64,000 nucleotides of DNA from Balanoglossus misakiensis. Its lineage: Eukaryota > Hemichordata. The position numbers were made by a program, and so were the translations under genes. The notes beneath the pieces are model-generated. The model ran no database searches, was not told the DNA's origin, and worked only from the letters and a program-made list of their open reading frames with translations. Positions within the stretch are counted from its first letter, which is position 1. Each line of letters opens with the position of its first letter. Where the stretch lies: assembly GCA_040954595.2 (NCBI GenBank), contig CM082585.2:6510001-6574000 (forward strand), given 5' to 3'. Of this stretch, positions 13,401-24,400 are shown piece after piece.

Positions 13401-13619
13401 GTAATCACTTCCACTTTGTTACATTTGTCAAGTGGGATCTACGTTCTCTATAACATTACTTCTATGAAAACACTACCAGAATTTTCTTTATTTCACACAA
13501 TGGATATTTGGTCCAAACCCATTGTTTTCTATCACATAGTAGGTTCAAGTTACACCTATATGATTTAACACTTACCCGGCTTCCTGAGCCTGCTTGTGAA
13601 AATCAGTCATCATCAACAT
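7460..13619 (-). CDS. CEP63: Centrosomal protein Cep63/DEUP1 (centriole duplication coiled coil)
   Basis: Cep63 recruits Cep152 at the mother centriole for centriole duplication; its vertebrate paralogue DEUP1 does this in the deuterosome of multiciliated cells. Sixteen coding exons, in transcript order: 13576-13619, 13052-13238, 12774-12869, 12395-12529, 11996-12109, 11733-11861, 11061-11186, 10666-10811, 10377-10520, 10078-10195, 9751-9948, 9238-9405, 8808-8938, 8453-8613, 7940-8142, 7460-7609. They sum to 2250 nt, giving 749 aa against about 700 in human CEP63. The N-terminus carries SCEAELQELMKQIDIMV (about residues 20-36), diagnostic of the family. Nearly all the rest is heptad-rich coiled coil. 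An SP-rich stretch (SPQRSPHRSPLYGSSPEKY) precedes the conserved end, DDHIADLHKNTEITLKKFTG. The start ATG at 13617-13619 is followed by two further in-frame ATGs, so the exact start is uncertain by three residues. Confidence 0.93.
7695..7873. mobile_element. TA-flanked MITE-like repeat (worn copy) in the last Cep63 intron
   Basis: Starts TA-CAGTTGAACCCTGTGTAAAC and ends with the inverted, diverged GTTTAGACAGGTTTCATTATA. Internal halves are also partly complementary (GGTTTCCAGAGG and similar). It belongs to the CAGT-ended, TA-flanked elements seen at 27691, 29180, 39609 and 40494, and has no coding capacity. Confidence 0.5.
9439..9646. mobile_element. TA-flanked MITE, CTGTAAAAC ends (intact, 208 bp)
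   Basis: The element runs from CTGTAAAACATTTTATTTTC to its inverted counterpart GAAAATAAAGTGTTTTACAG, with TA on both sides as a probable target duplication. It is rich in TTTTCGCG words. It lies in a Cep63 intron. Related copies: 17265-17454, about 47440-47617, and a worn one near 43196-43277. TA duplication and short size fit a non-autonomous Tc1/mariner-type element (inference). Confidence 0.75.
9749..9750 (-). other. CEP63: Non-canonical GC donor splice site in Cep63
   Basis: Read on the minus strand, the exon ending GAACTTCAG at 9751 is followed by GCAAGT instead of GTAAGT. The reading frame (ELQ, then VTVAQL in the next exon) only continues if this GC site is used. CAG|GCAAGT is the strong consensus for the known GC-AG class of U2 introns. 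The only nearby GT would shift the frame. Confidence 0.75.
11351..11491. mobile_element. Long palindromic element in a Cep63 intron
   Basis: The arm at 11351-11400 (GCAATAAAACACCCCCAGCC onward) is almost perfectly complementary to 11441-11491. The centre is itself palindromic (CATATACGCAC then GTGCGTATATG). This is a foldback, MITE-like insertion of about 140 bp. TTATATT-like AT-rich sequence lies on both sides. No ORF belongs to it. Confidence 0.75.
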
Positions 13620-13994
13620 CTTAGTAGTGTACTTTATTATGTGTGCATCTATGCTAAGATCTGAGTTGCACAAAACCTAGTACAGATAGAACAAAGCATT
13701 ATTTTATGTACAGGCATGGATTGGTATCATATCTGACAATGTTATTGTGTTCAGTCACTACACAGTAACAATGTAGATTTGTTGTTGTTTTCAATAATTT
13801 AGTTAAAATAATCAATAATGATTATGATATGTACACCTATGTACCATTGCATTGTACACACTGAAATGGATGAGAAAAGTGACTTTGACATCCATGTGCA
13901 TTTCTTTAACATACAGTGTAGTAACTGCATTTCATTGCCTACACAGGTACAATACCTGTCAGACTTCAGTACAGTGTGTGTGCAGCAACTAAAT

Positions 13995-14055
13995 ATCTGC
14001 CTTCGGATTCGGGGATCCCTGGATCACCGGTCACCATGACAATCCGAAAGCAGAT
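13995..14055. repeat. Short hairpin, 15-bp arms
   Basis: ATCTGCCTTCGGATT at 13995-14009 is complementary, with one mismatch, to AATCCGAAAGCAGAT at 14041-14055. The 31-bp loop contains the GGATCCCTGGATC palindrome. It lies in the first intron of Cep63. It could be a tiny foldback element or the end of one; no second copy was seen here. Confidence 0.4.
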
Positions 14056-14166
14056 TCCACCTTCAATGGTGACAATGCTTCAGATCAGAGACTATCGTCA
14101 TCGAACCCAATAACGTACTTCAATGAATCTGTGCATATTTTAGATATCGCACTCGAGTCTACTTAC

Positions 14167-14310
14167 CGCCAACACCTTACGGCCAGCCGCGCCAGTATTT
14201 GTGCAGACGAAAGCCGCTAAATTCAAATCGTTGTTGTCAGCCGGCGTCACAGTACGAATATGGATAACGCCTGCGTTCTGTACCCAGCCGATTTTCGAAT
14301 CGTACACTTG
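14167..14310 (-). other. CEP63: Probable 5' UTR first exon and promoter area of Cep63
   Basis: Read on the minus strand, the sequence ends GGTGTTGGCG followed by a good donor, GTAAGTA, at 14166-14161. The stretch is locally CpG-rich compared with its AT-rich surroundings. It carries no start codon in frame with the next coding exon, so it is best read as a non-coding first exon. The 5' limit is a guess. Confidence 0.4.
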
Positions 14311-14714
14311 CGTGCTTCACGACGTAAACGCAAAACTTGAGGGTTGTGGAAAGAAAGTAAAATCGGCCAAGATCAGATAAATTCTAGTGCACGAAAATAT
14401 AACAAGGAACGTTCAACACGCTATAAACTAATACACGTTCCAGCTTGTTATGACTTGTTGAACAGTTGACTGACATTGTGTCACCGAACAGTATTGTGGG
14501 AAATGTCCATTTAACTTTCCGGAAACGAACACAAGGCTGGCCAGTTTTGCCTTGCATTAGTGTTCTGGTTGAGGTTTCTCAGAAATGTCTACAATTAAGA
14601 TATACAAGATACTCCTAAAAATGCACATGCAAAGCCGCAATAAACATCCTCTACCTGGAGTCCAATTACGTGAGTACAGTCAGTTACATAAAAAATCTGT
14701 ACGTCATCATGTGA

Positions 14715-14787
14715 GTTTTCGTAGTGTAGTGGTTATCACGCTCGCCTCACACGCGAGAGGTCCCCGGTTCGAACCCGGGCGGAAACA
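14715..14787 (+). tRNA. tRNA-Val (anticodon CAC)
   Basis: Complete 73-nt cloverleaf. The acceptor stem GTTTTCG pairs with CGGAAAC and the discriminator base is A. The D arm has GTGTAGTGGTTATCAC (A box), the anticodon stem is CTCGC/GCGAG around the loop CTCACAC, giving anticodon CAC, and the T arm CCGGTTCGAACCCGG includes the B box. The acceptor stem contains one U-G wobble. No intron. A run of seven T at 14797-14803 is a standard RNA polymerase III terminator. It lies between the Cep63 promoter and the next gene, on the plus strand. Confidence 0.97.
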
Positions 14788-14796
14788 TCGCCAACA

Positions 14797-14803
14797 TTTT
14801 TTT
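14797..14803 (+). terminator. Pol III terminator of tRNA-Val
   Basis: A run of seven T begins ten bases after the discriminator base of the tRNA, the usual stop signal for RNA polymerase III. Confidence 0.85.
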
Positions 14804-15944
14804 CTCGCCTTGCTCTTTTATTTTATAGGTTTTGTTATACACATTACGGATTTACAGGACAATTTAAACATTTTGATTGATTATTTTTATCACTCTTTTC
14901 CTTTTTGACACAGGGAATTGCAATTTTGCTGTGACTTTTCCAGGGTGGGTCTAACTTTACAAAGTGGTCAGACGACACTGTTATAATTAATAAATTTGTT
15001 GTAGGCTCTCTACATTTTTTTCAGTTGAAGAACATTTGAATTTTGAAGTTCAAGAATTTTACAGCATTTATCCGCTTTAATTACCTATACCTGTTTTATA
15101 AAATGCATTTCAAGTGGTGGCTTATTGGTAAAATGGTACAGTCTAATTTTTGGTGGAATTTTTCTTTCGTCATCACTGGGTTTTCACACAAAGTAACTAT
15201 GGATCCTACTGAAAGTTCTAATAATAATTTCGAAATACAGTTTTTGTCAAACTAAAATTACTTTCAAACTTGGCATTGATTAGCACAAATATAGTTTATT
15301 TCATATTATTAAATTTACCAGTTTTAATCATCTATATTTCAGTGTATTTACTTATAGTGTAGACCTGTGTAGTAAAAAATCTTTGATGCTTTGACGGCTT
15401 TGTGGGAAAGAGTGGCAGTATGCTGCGAAAATGTTATGAAAACTGGGAGAAGAAAAACTAATACATGTAAAGTTGTAAACAGTAAGGCATTGGGTAACTG
15501 TGGAGGTTCTAATACGGAGGTACAAAACAGTACGTGTAGCCGAACCTCTCTAATATAATTTATACGACTTGTGCTGGGCTGGTTGCCAAGGACGCCGCGG
15601 GTGGAGGTTCGGTTTAAGGAAGTGTGTGTACTATAAAACACACATATATCTACATACAAACTATCCACCCGATATTAAACTTATTGTGGACGCTTTTTAT
15701 ACTCCTTCTCCCTGCATTAATAAATTACAGGGAGGACGTTAGTCGCCAATATTAAAACATCATACGAATAAGCGCTCGGTCAGCTAATTGATTTATAGTG
15801 CAATGTACCGTGTTACACGTAACTTCCGGCTATTTATCCGCACCTGACAAGATCGCGATCGATACAGAGAGCTGATCAAGATAACCCGTCCTCCACACTA
15901 AGCCATTACATGAAGGACTTGCATGTGTCGTTTGAGAGATCGCA
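14804..15944. other. Intergenic upstream region, no gene seen
   Basis: AT-rich with a few short ORFs of no recognisable family. A shift to more mixed composition with CGATCGATAC near 15850-15880 lies just upstream of the next start codon and may be promoter DNA. Nothing more specific can be supported. Confidence 0.4.
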
Positions 15945-18900
15945 ATGTCGACTAAACCGGTTCGTAAAGCCACGGATCAGTTGGAACTCCTGGAACGGAT
16001 ACTAAACAGGACGACACTCACTACACAGAAAGCTGGCCATGGCAACATTATCGGTAAGCATGAACGCCATCTTGTGTGAGACGAAGCGTGAACGAGAGTG
16101 ATGTCGTGGCTAATATCTGTTGTTCTGCATGCTATCTTGCTTGATATGTCGTCAGTCTGAAACAAACGCTTAAATTTGATTGTTGGGGATGTTTTTGCCT
16201 CGATCCTAGTGGGCTGGTCAATCACTCACACCTTTGATACAGTTATATGCAAAATTGTTATGCACATTCGCCCTCTTAGCAATGGCAATGTACACAGCTC
16301 CGTCTTGACCCACAGAACCATTCGATCATTCACTTCTCTGAAACAAATTTGAGTCTGAACTCTGATCTATCATGGAATTTTCAAAAGTTGGGTGTACACA
16401 AAATTCTTCTTCCTACTATTAATGAGACAATTTTTCCCAGTAGAATGTTTTGAAACAGACGATGCATGGCCACTCCACATATCTCGCTCATGATATTCAA
16501 ACAAACCGATTTTCTTGTTGACAAAATACCCTTCATTGGAAATAATGCAAGGTATGGCAATTCGTGCTGCAAAAGCCTCAGGCACGGGTTTATTTATTTT
16601 CAGGACAATTATATATTTATTTCGGTGGGAGACCATTAAATATTTTAGTAGGACATCTATTATGTTGATAGTAAGGCTAATCTCCTAAAGTTGGATGTGG
16701 CTTTTTATGGCAGTTCGATAGTAGGGGGGTGATTAAACCTTGTTATCTATTTAAAATGACCAGATAGAGAGGTTTTGATCTTTGGATGGTGGATGTCATA
16801 ATATTATTCAATTTGCTGTTTTTCTTCGCAAACAGGCAAATTGAACAAAGTCTGAATATTTGAATGCATTCATTTGTGCATATGATGTCACTGTGTTGTT
16901 ATCAAGTAATGACTTGTCAAAATAATGAAATATAATCTAAACATTTACATGCGGGCAATTTCAATCTGTAACCAGGTAACTCTTATCAGAGCACAGTACT
17001 TGTATCCTCACCATGGCTAGTCAGGTATGCCATGTTGTCCCTTGTATGAAATTCCAAAGTACCCCGACTTAAAGTGGCATTGATAGATAATAACACTTAA
17101 TATAGAGAGAGCCATTATCAAACACAAATCAAAGAAATGCCTTAGTAGTTGCCATGACCCGGGTCAAGCATACCTTGTCAGAATCGCTCTGCCTGGTAAC
17201 CGGTCAATACTCTTTGTTAAAATGACTTCAAGTTGAATGTCGCTTTGAATGACAATAGCATATACTGTAAAACAGGAAATTTTCACGACAGGAAATTTTT
17301 CGCGATTTCAAAAGAGGTGACTGTTACGTGACGATAGATTATCATGTTCTCATATTTCTCTGCATTGGTATCTCCAAAAAACATTTTAACGCGACTTTTT
17401 GTTTTCGCCTTTTTTTGGCTTTCTCGTAGCTCACGAAAATTTCTCGTTTTATAGTATATATGTAGCCATAATGTAGCTGGTTTGCTTTATTGTATCATGC
17501 ACACAGTGAGAATGAGTTTTAGTATGTACCAGAAAATATTATGAAGGAAATACAGGTGTAATATGTTGATCACATTTTTGAGCTGAACAAATTAAAGGAA
17601 ATTCTCAGGATACAGTACAATAATTGCTTGTGTTTGCTTGGTTTATACTTTGTTGGACTTTGTTATCCACCGAAATTTAATCCAAACAATTAGCTTCCTG
17701 TTTAACATGGTTGAGAATGTATGCCTTGAATGATTTACGGAAAACGAGTTGCCCGGTTACCGGTTACCAAGGGGGTCATGTCAAAGGTCAAAGTAGCTAG
17801 TATCTTTTGACATATTATTTTGAAGAATTTTGATTTGTCACAGTCCCTCCACCGTCATTCTGTGAAATAAAACACGTCGCCGTGCCCTACATCTGATTTT
17901 AATCAGATTGGTGTATAGCACAAGTAGCGTCTTCGGCAAGTACCCAGGCTCCAGTGAGAGTCTGGCTTGCAAGACTACATGTATGGGCAAGCGAGCACTG
18001 GCTCATACGTAAAAGACACACTGGGTTATTCAAGCGAATCCTGTAGAGCATCCTGTTTCTGGGATTGAGTGCCTTTGGTGTGATCTTTTGGCCTCTGAGA
18101 GACTACCGATCTGGGATTGAGTACCTTTGGTGTGATTGTTTGCCTTTTGAAAGAATACCATACGCCCAACTCACTTACATTGTATATGTGTTTAACTATG
18201 ACAGGCATTGGTGGGAATTTGTTGGACAAGGTGCTGCAGAAAGCCGAGAAAGACAAAGAGGAAGCTATCAGACGAGCCGTAGAAGAAGCAGAGGAGAGAG
18301 CAGCCCGGGCGTTAGCAGAAGCTCTGGAGAAAGCGAGACAAGAAGCTGAAAGGGATAAGAAAGAGGCCCTGGAAGAACAGAGATTAGTGAGTCTTCAGTG
18401 AATTCTCAAATTTGAAACTGAATGTACTGGTATTAAACTTAAAGGTATACGGCCACCTATGGAAAAATAGCTATAGTTACCATGGCAAATTGAGATCTAG
18501 CCAATCACAGATTTTCAGTGGGTGGCACACGTGAAAAAAAGAGCGCCACCATTAGAACGCTCAAATACGCCATTCCAGCCATATATGGGCGTATGTAAAT
18601 TTGAGGTGACTGTATACCTTAAAAGTTCTGTTGCATAAATGTCTGTGTGAAAGGATTATATTATAGGCTGTTGCCTGTCTCCCAAAAATTGACAGAGTTG
18701 GACAACAGATATTTCACTGTGCCAATCTATCCTAAAGTGACCTTTTTGTGACAAGAAAATTGGATTTATTTCCAGGCATACGAAAGATTGGCTGCACAGG
18801 TGGCTGAACAGAGAGACAGACTCGAAGAGGAAAGGATCGAACTCCTGACCAGAAGATTTTTGAAAGAGAAAGAGGAGGCCTTGCGCAAGCAGTGGGAAGA

Positions 18901-19900
18901 GTGTGAACGAATCAAGGAAAAGGCAATCAAGGAGGCCCTGGAAAAACAGGAAAGGGAATTGAGACGTCAGTTTGCGATAGAGAAGGAGAGGGCTGTAGCA
19001 GAAGCATTGGCTATAGCTAGGGTATGTACAGAGAGTTCTTTGTCTGTCTGGAGGTTGTCTCGAGTTATATGTAGGGTTCTGGTGTAGAGTTACGAAACCT
19101 ACAAATTTTGAATTCTGACAAGTTAGTGAGGTAATGTGATGTGATGTGATTAATTTTGAGTTTGATGTGAGACTTTGTACACTGTTATCTCTTACAGAAA
19201 CAATTCCAGAAAAGATTGGAAGAGGAAATTCGTAAAACGATTGCAGAATGTGAACGAATAGCAGCTGAGGAGGCGGCCAGGGTGGCTAAATTACATAAGC
19301 AAGAATGTGATAGGCTGAATAATATGTAAGTAGACACAAAAAAGAATAGACACTATAGCTGGCTAAAGTTGTAAGTACAACTCACTTTAAATGGTATTTT
19401 TTTCTGGATTTTAGAATTCTAGATTTGAAGAGACAAGTAAGAGATGAAATAGCAGCTCGCCAGATGGTTCAAGAAGATTTTAGGGTAAGTAGCCATTTAT
19501 TTGAACAGAAAAAGAACACAGAGAAATGATTTTATTTTGCCATGTATTCAAATACAGTGTAGTTGTGTTTCTAAGCAGTTTGATCCATTTCAAACCATTC
19601 AGAGAATTGAAGAGTTATTTTTCACTTTTTGTAAATCTCCAGGCAATTCAGAGAGATTACAGACGATTTATCAACTACCACGATGGACGGTATCACTCCG
19701 ATTACATGATGAAATTGAAGAAACACGGAATGAGATTCGACGTCAACTGGGACAGGAAAGACAGCACGCAGGAAGACAAAGACATGGTTCCTCTTGTTTT
19801 GCACACTTATCTGGCGAAGGAGGGAAGATTCACACCGCATAATGAACTTGATCTTGAACTACCGTCTTTGAAGAAACCCTACCGTCCTTTTCTACCATAG
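15945..19900 (+). CDS. C6orf163: Coiled-coil protein, probable C6orf163 orthologue
   Basis: Six exons join in frame: 15945-16053, 18205-18386, 18776-19021, 19198-19325, 19415-19484, 19643-19900 (stop TAG). They give 330 aa, very close to the roughly 329 aa of human C6orf163. The middle (about residues 37-240) is a continuous charged helix rich in E, K, A and R (for example KALEEANDR-type heptads such as ERAARALAEALEKARQEAE), as in that family. Near the C-terminus EDFRAIQRDYRRFINY resembles the human stretch ending AFQKYINY. The remaining 70 residues are not helical-looking and end KKPYRPFLP. The molecular role of this family is not established. The match rests on length, layout and one short motif, so another coiled-coil family is possible. 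Confidence 0.6.
17265..17454. mobile_element. TA-flanked MITE, CTGTAAAAC family
   Basis: TA-CTGTAAAACAGGAAATTTTC at the left and TTTCTCGTTTTATAG-TA at the right, with TTTTCGCG-like words inside. It is a diverged relative of the copy at 9439-9646 and lies in the long first intron of the C6orf163-like gene. Confidence 0.6.
18443..18618. mobile_element. TTAA-flanked MITE, AGGTATAC ends
   Basis: TTAA at 18439-18442 and again at 18619-18622 flank an element starting AGGTATACGGCCACCT and ending AGGTGACTGTATACC. It contains CAGTGGGTGGCACACG and GAGCGCCACCAT. A second copy with the same TTAA flanks is at 41861-42045 and a diverged reverse copy is at about 26410-26545. TTAA duplication is characteristic of piggyBac-type transposition (inference for this family). 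Confidence 0.7.
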
Positions 19901-21499
19901 GCTGAAAGATGAAAGGTTCCTATGTGTAATACATGCCCGTTGAGGGCGCTTTGCTGCATCGGAAAGAGAAATGGTTGAGGGCGCTCTGATTGAAGGAGAC
20001 TTCAGATAAAGGGCTGTTTGCAGTTGGTTTGTGTCCAATCTGTCAAATTTTGCCAGGTAGAATACACAAAACAGACCTCCAGTGATATAATTCTTTTCAT
20101 TACCAATTATGTGCAACCCGACAGACTATTTGGTCAAGAACATAGCAGGCCAACATAGGAGTACAGGGACGTATAATCTTTCAGTCTTCATGTTCAGTAC
20201 TGAAGTCCACTGGACAGCCTTCCGTATTTTTCAGTGAAACAGTACTTCTGTGCCAATGCAATATTTACGAATCTCCAGGGTTTTAAACAGAATTTACACA
20301 GCTTTCCTTTTTGCTAACAACAAAAGAAGTTCTTATACATGACAGTTGTTCTTTACCTTATTATATATATATTGTTTGCACCATGACAAGTTGAATATTA
20401 TAATCATATTTTATAATCGTGATTATTCACAGTACCTCATAATACAACTAACTTTATTATCTGCTAACAAGGATTCTTTTTTCTGATTAACATTATGAGT
20501 GGTAACTGATAATATTACTTTTAAATGTTTAAAAGATTTCTATAAAAGTTATTTTAAAAAATTAGACCTTTTGGTCTAACCTTTTTGTGTCCGAAAGTAT
20601 ATAATAGAATTTAATAACTTAAAGTGAATTCTGTTTTATGAATTGACTTTACAGAAGTGAAATGTTTAATTACACTTGTACTGTTTATTTTTTTTCTCTC
20701 TTCTCATTTACAAACACGGACCAGCTGCTCTACTTGAACTAATAGTTCAAGAATATTTTTATTTAATGTCTCTTTTTGCAGCAGTACTTGTCGACACATT
20801 GAAATATAACTGACACAATAAAATATTTTTCACAGTTGTCAAGTATATGTGTGTTATAACATTGATGTTTGAGTTGGCTGATGTCATAGACTTTTATGTT
20901 TCCAGTTGTAAGCTAGGATGTTAAGGAAGTCACCCTCTCCCCAGATATCAAATGGTCCAACCCTTACTTTTCTTTTTTGGTCACATTTAAAGGAGTTACC
21001 GTAAAAAGGTTGTGGTTTACGACCATGATTTGTTGTCATTTGCATAATGAAGACAGATAAATCAACCACCTGTATGCTTGCATGCATGGTTTATTAAAAT
21101 TCAACCTTGGGTATAGGGAAAATTGACATGACAACTTAGTAAAATTGGTGTTACTACAATAGCTCAAAAATCTAGAAAGCTTGGTGTAAATTATTGTCCA
21201 GGATTATTAATTTCTGGTTACGATATATATTTGTGAATTCTCACTAACATCAAACAAAACACAAATCGAATTCAGGTTGACTTCTCAGTTGTACGTTGTC
21301 ATCGATGAAAGTAAAATTCAAATATGGTCATGGTAGAATTGGCAAGTAATGTGCAGTTTCTCGCACTGTTGATACGATAACTTCAATTGAATAATGTTCC
21401 TAACAATCCTAACTTCGCTGCATAAAAAAACTAAGACACAAAACACAGAAAATCAAAGTAGGCTTAGACCTAGAGCTGTTGTATTAATTTCTCCATTAT
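19901..21499. other. 3' UTR and intergenic region between convergent genes
   Basis: AT-rich, no coding exon supported. AATAAA at 20817-20822 is a good polyadenylation signal for the C6orf163-like gene, giving a 3' UTR of about 0.9 kb. TTTATT at 21090-21095 is a candidate minus-strand signal for the peptidase gene. The signal-to-gene assignments rest on position. Confidence 0.45.
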
Positions 21500-24400
21500 T
21501 CAATGGGGAAAGGCGACTGCCGCAAAGAACGCTTCTATGTCTCTCCATCCATTTCCGGTCTGCCCGTTGCCATGGTGAATGTACATCTCGCGGACCGTGT
21601 GTGTGCGCCAGCCGCTGCACCACTGACCTCCCCACCACCCCCAGCAGACACGCGATCGCCGGTCCCGCTGACGGACCCGGGTGACCACGCCATAGTGCGG
21701 CGAGAAAGTCCACCAGGCCCCGTCCACGTGGTAGCCAGCGATGGCCGGGAATCTTGAGCTCTCCACGATTTCGGCGATGTAGTCCCTGACGTGCTCGCGG
21801 GGGATGTACGCCAGGTCGTTCATGAACCAGAAACCGTCGGTCTTCTCGACGTTGATGTGGTCGCCACCGCGCTCGATGAAGAAGTCTTCCACGTTGTCCA
21901 TGTCGCTCTGCAGGACCACGCCCTGGCCGCCGAAGCATTCGATGTCCAGCAGGTGGCGCAGATGCTCGATGTACGGCTTCATTCGGTCAGTCAGGGTCCC
22001 GTCGGCCTGGCAGTCATCGCTCCCCGTTGTGCCGTCGGGTCCGCAGCGAAACAGCGCCTGTTCGAGTCCGTAGTTCGGTACCGCGTGCCCCAGTCTGTCG
22101 TAGTACCCGAAGACCATCGCCCAGGCGACGGCTGCCGAACCACTGTCGCATTCATCAACTGCGTGTTGCTCATAGTCCGGGAAGAGAGATTCTTCCGATA
22201 TGGTAAACTCTTCCCAGTCGGTCCAGTCAGTGCTTCTCTTTCTTCGCCGGAGCTTCTCGTCTTCCGACAAATCTACCCCGAATCTCCGGACGACGACGGT
22301 CCCGTCTTGCATGTACAGCTCGACTTGGAAACCGATTTCCTCGCCGGCGAGAACGGTCGACACATACTTATGATCATCGACCACCTCAACTGTAATATAC
22401 CGCTGTCCATGGGCGTTCGTCAGAATACTCGACTCGGTGATCACGTCGTTTCCTTCGCACAGATTGACGGTGACTTTGCACAGGTTTGCCTGCCACTGTG
22501 TCACTTCTTCGTCACTCATTTTCTCTCGGAAAGGCAAAAACTTGATCTTGATGCCAGTGGTGATGTTACTTATTGCGATATTGACCGAGTCACCTGGAAA
22601 AAGGGACAAAGATCAATGTCTTCAAGTTCATTACCACAGATTCATTCGACGAAAATCGTGACGAATTACTGATTGTGCAAAATTATGAAGCCAGCAATTC
22701 CTACAACGTGTTATTTTAACTAACACAACCTCAAAAACCAATAACCTACCCTCAATATCTCAGTATATCCGCCGGTGTAATTTATAGTGATCTTGTCGAA
22801 TAGTTATTATGCAAAAGCATGTATTAATTGGTTTACAACAATGTAAAGACAGTCTCACCTGGGGCAATGGCTTGTTCACCGACAGTTTCATCATTGAACC
22901 CGAAGATCGGTTTGCCGTTCTCCCTCTCTCGTTTCACGTCGTCGTCGTCGACGATGGCGTCGTACACGGACACAGCGTCCCACTCGCCATATGCTTCCAC
23001 GTCGACCGCCCTGCGATTCCAGACTTTTTCCATCTCTGGCAGGATCTTGTGGAGGCCTTCATGAATGACATCTCTGGTGAGGTTCTTTCCCTAGAAAGTG
23101 CGAATCGGTATAATGATGGCACCCTGTAGCTAGGGGAATCATACTGAAACTACAGCGAAAAGTTACGGCTAAAAGCGTCAATTGTCATTTTTTTTCGTGG
23201 ATACAAAATAACAATCCGTCTGTTGACTTCTGTTCATTCATTTATGACCAGTGGAATGTCTTAAATGCTTAAAGAAACGTCCATGTACTATCTAGTGATC
23301 ACATATCAATCAAGATAAATTTTTAATTTCTAATCTATTTAATCACCTTCGGTGTTGATTGAAACGTGTCATCCAAAGTCGTGGCAACCACCTTGCCTTC
23401 CATATTTTCGCAGAACATGGCACCCCCAGGCGTCAGCATGTAGAACCTGTAGCATTGATCACCAAAGCTTTCAGCTACGGCCGACATCTGGGAGAGCGGG
23501 CTTGGGAGGGTGCCTTCCTGATTTAAACGATAGTCACCAGTCTTGACTCCAGCAGAAAGTACCAGATATTCTTCGTTGTTGATTTCGATTCCCCAATACG
23601 CCACATATTCTTTGTCAAGGTCTTTTCGGTAGATGGGTGTTATGTCACCTAAATTAAATGCAAAATGTACCATGTTTATTAAAAATGCTCATTACTTTCG
23701 TTTCGTGCACAATGTAAATGACGTCATTTCTGCATATTACTGGGAAGGTCGCCGTTCTGAATGTCTTTCTTAACCCCTTCAACCCTGCATAGACGTCAGG
23801 GGTCCACCTTTGCCATTGAAAACAATGGGATTGGGCAAAACCATGGTATCGAATGGGATAAATTCTCATAAACAGAAATCGCCATATTCACGAAAAGGTG
23901 CAGCGAAGCAAAGTGATCTTGTCCACAGAAGAGAAGACCCAAGTTAAAATAGTAGCCAGAGCATAAACTCGAAATCGACTCTTACGTTTATGAGAAAAGA
24001 CATCTTAACATTACCTAGACAACGTAATATTTATTTTAGTGACAGCAGGTTATCGACAAAAGGCCACACTCCGAAGTTTTGAAAAGATTTACCCTGAAAT
24101 TTTTCTTTCAGTTTTCTAACCGTACAATCTAACACTGCCTAGGATCGCATGCTGTTAAAATATGGCGCTCCCAAATTGCTTCTTAAAACTTTTCTCATGT
24201 TTGCTGAGAGCAACTTTTTCTTCGTTGTTTTCTAAAAGTCACTTCACGCACTGTAAAATAAGCTAATAATTGAAAGCTTTGGTGTGTTTTTTCCTGAAAA
24301 TCTGTACCCGAGGCTGGTAAATACTACCGCAACCTTAAAACTGTCCATAACAAGCGGCGTTGAATAACAACACCCTCTAGTCTAACATGTAAAATAATCT

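Noticed and set aside
14585-14908. 107-codon plus-strand open frame
   Set aside because: It spans the tRNA-Val gene and AT-rich flanks and has no features of a protein family.
16370-16636. 88-codon minus-strand open frame
   Set aside because: AT-rich intron of the C6orf163-like gene, no splice partner or recognisable motif.
21791-22672. 293-codon plus-strand open frame opposite the peptidase exon
   Set aside because: The minus-strand frame has signal peptide, splice-consistent exons and catalytic motifs; the plus frame is its GC-rich shadow.
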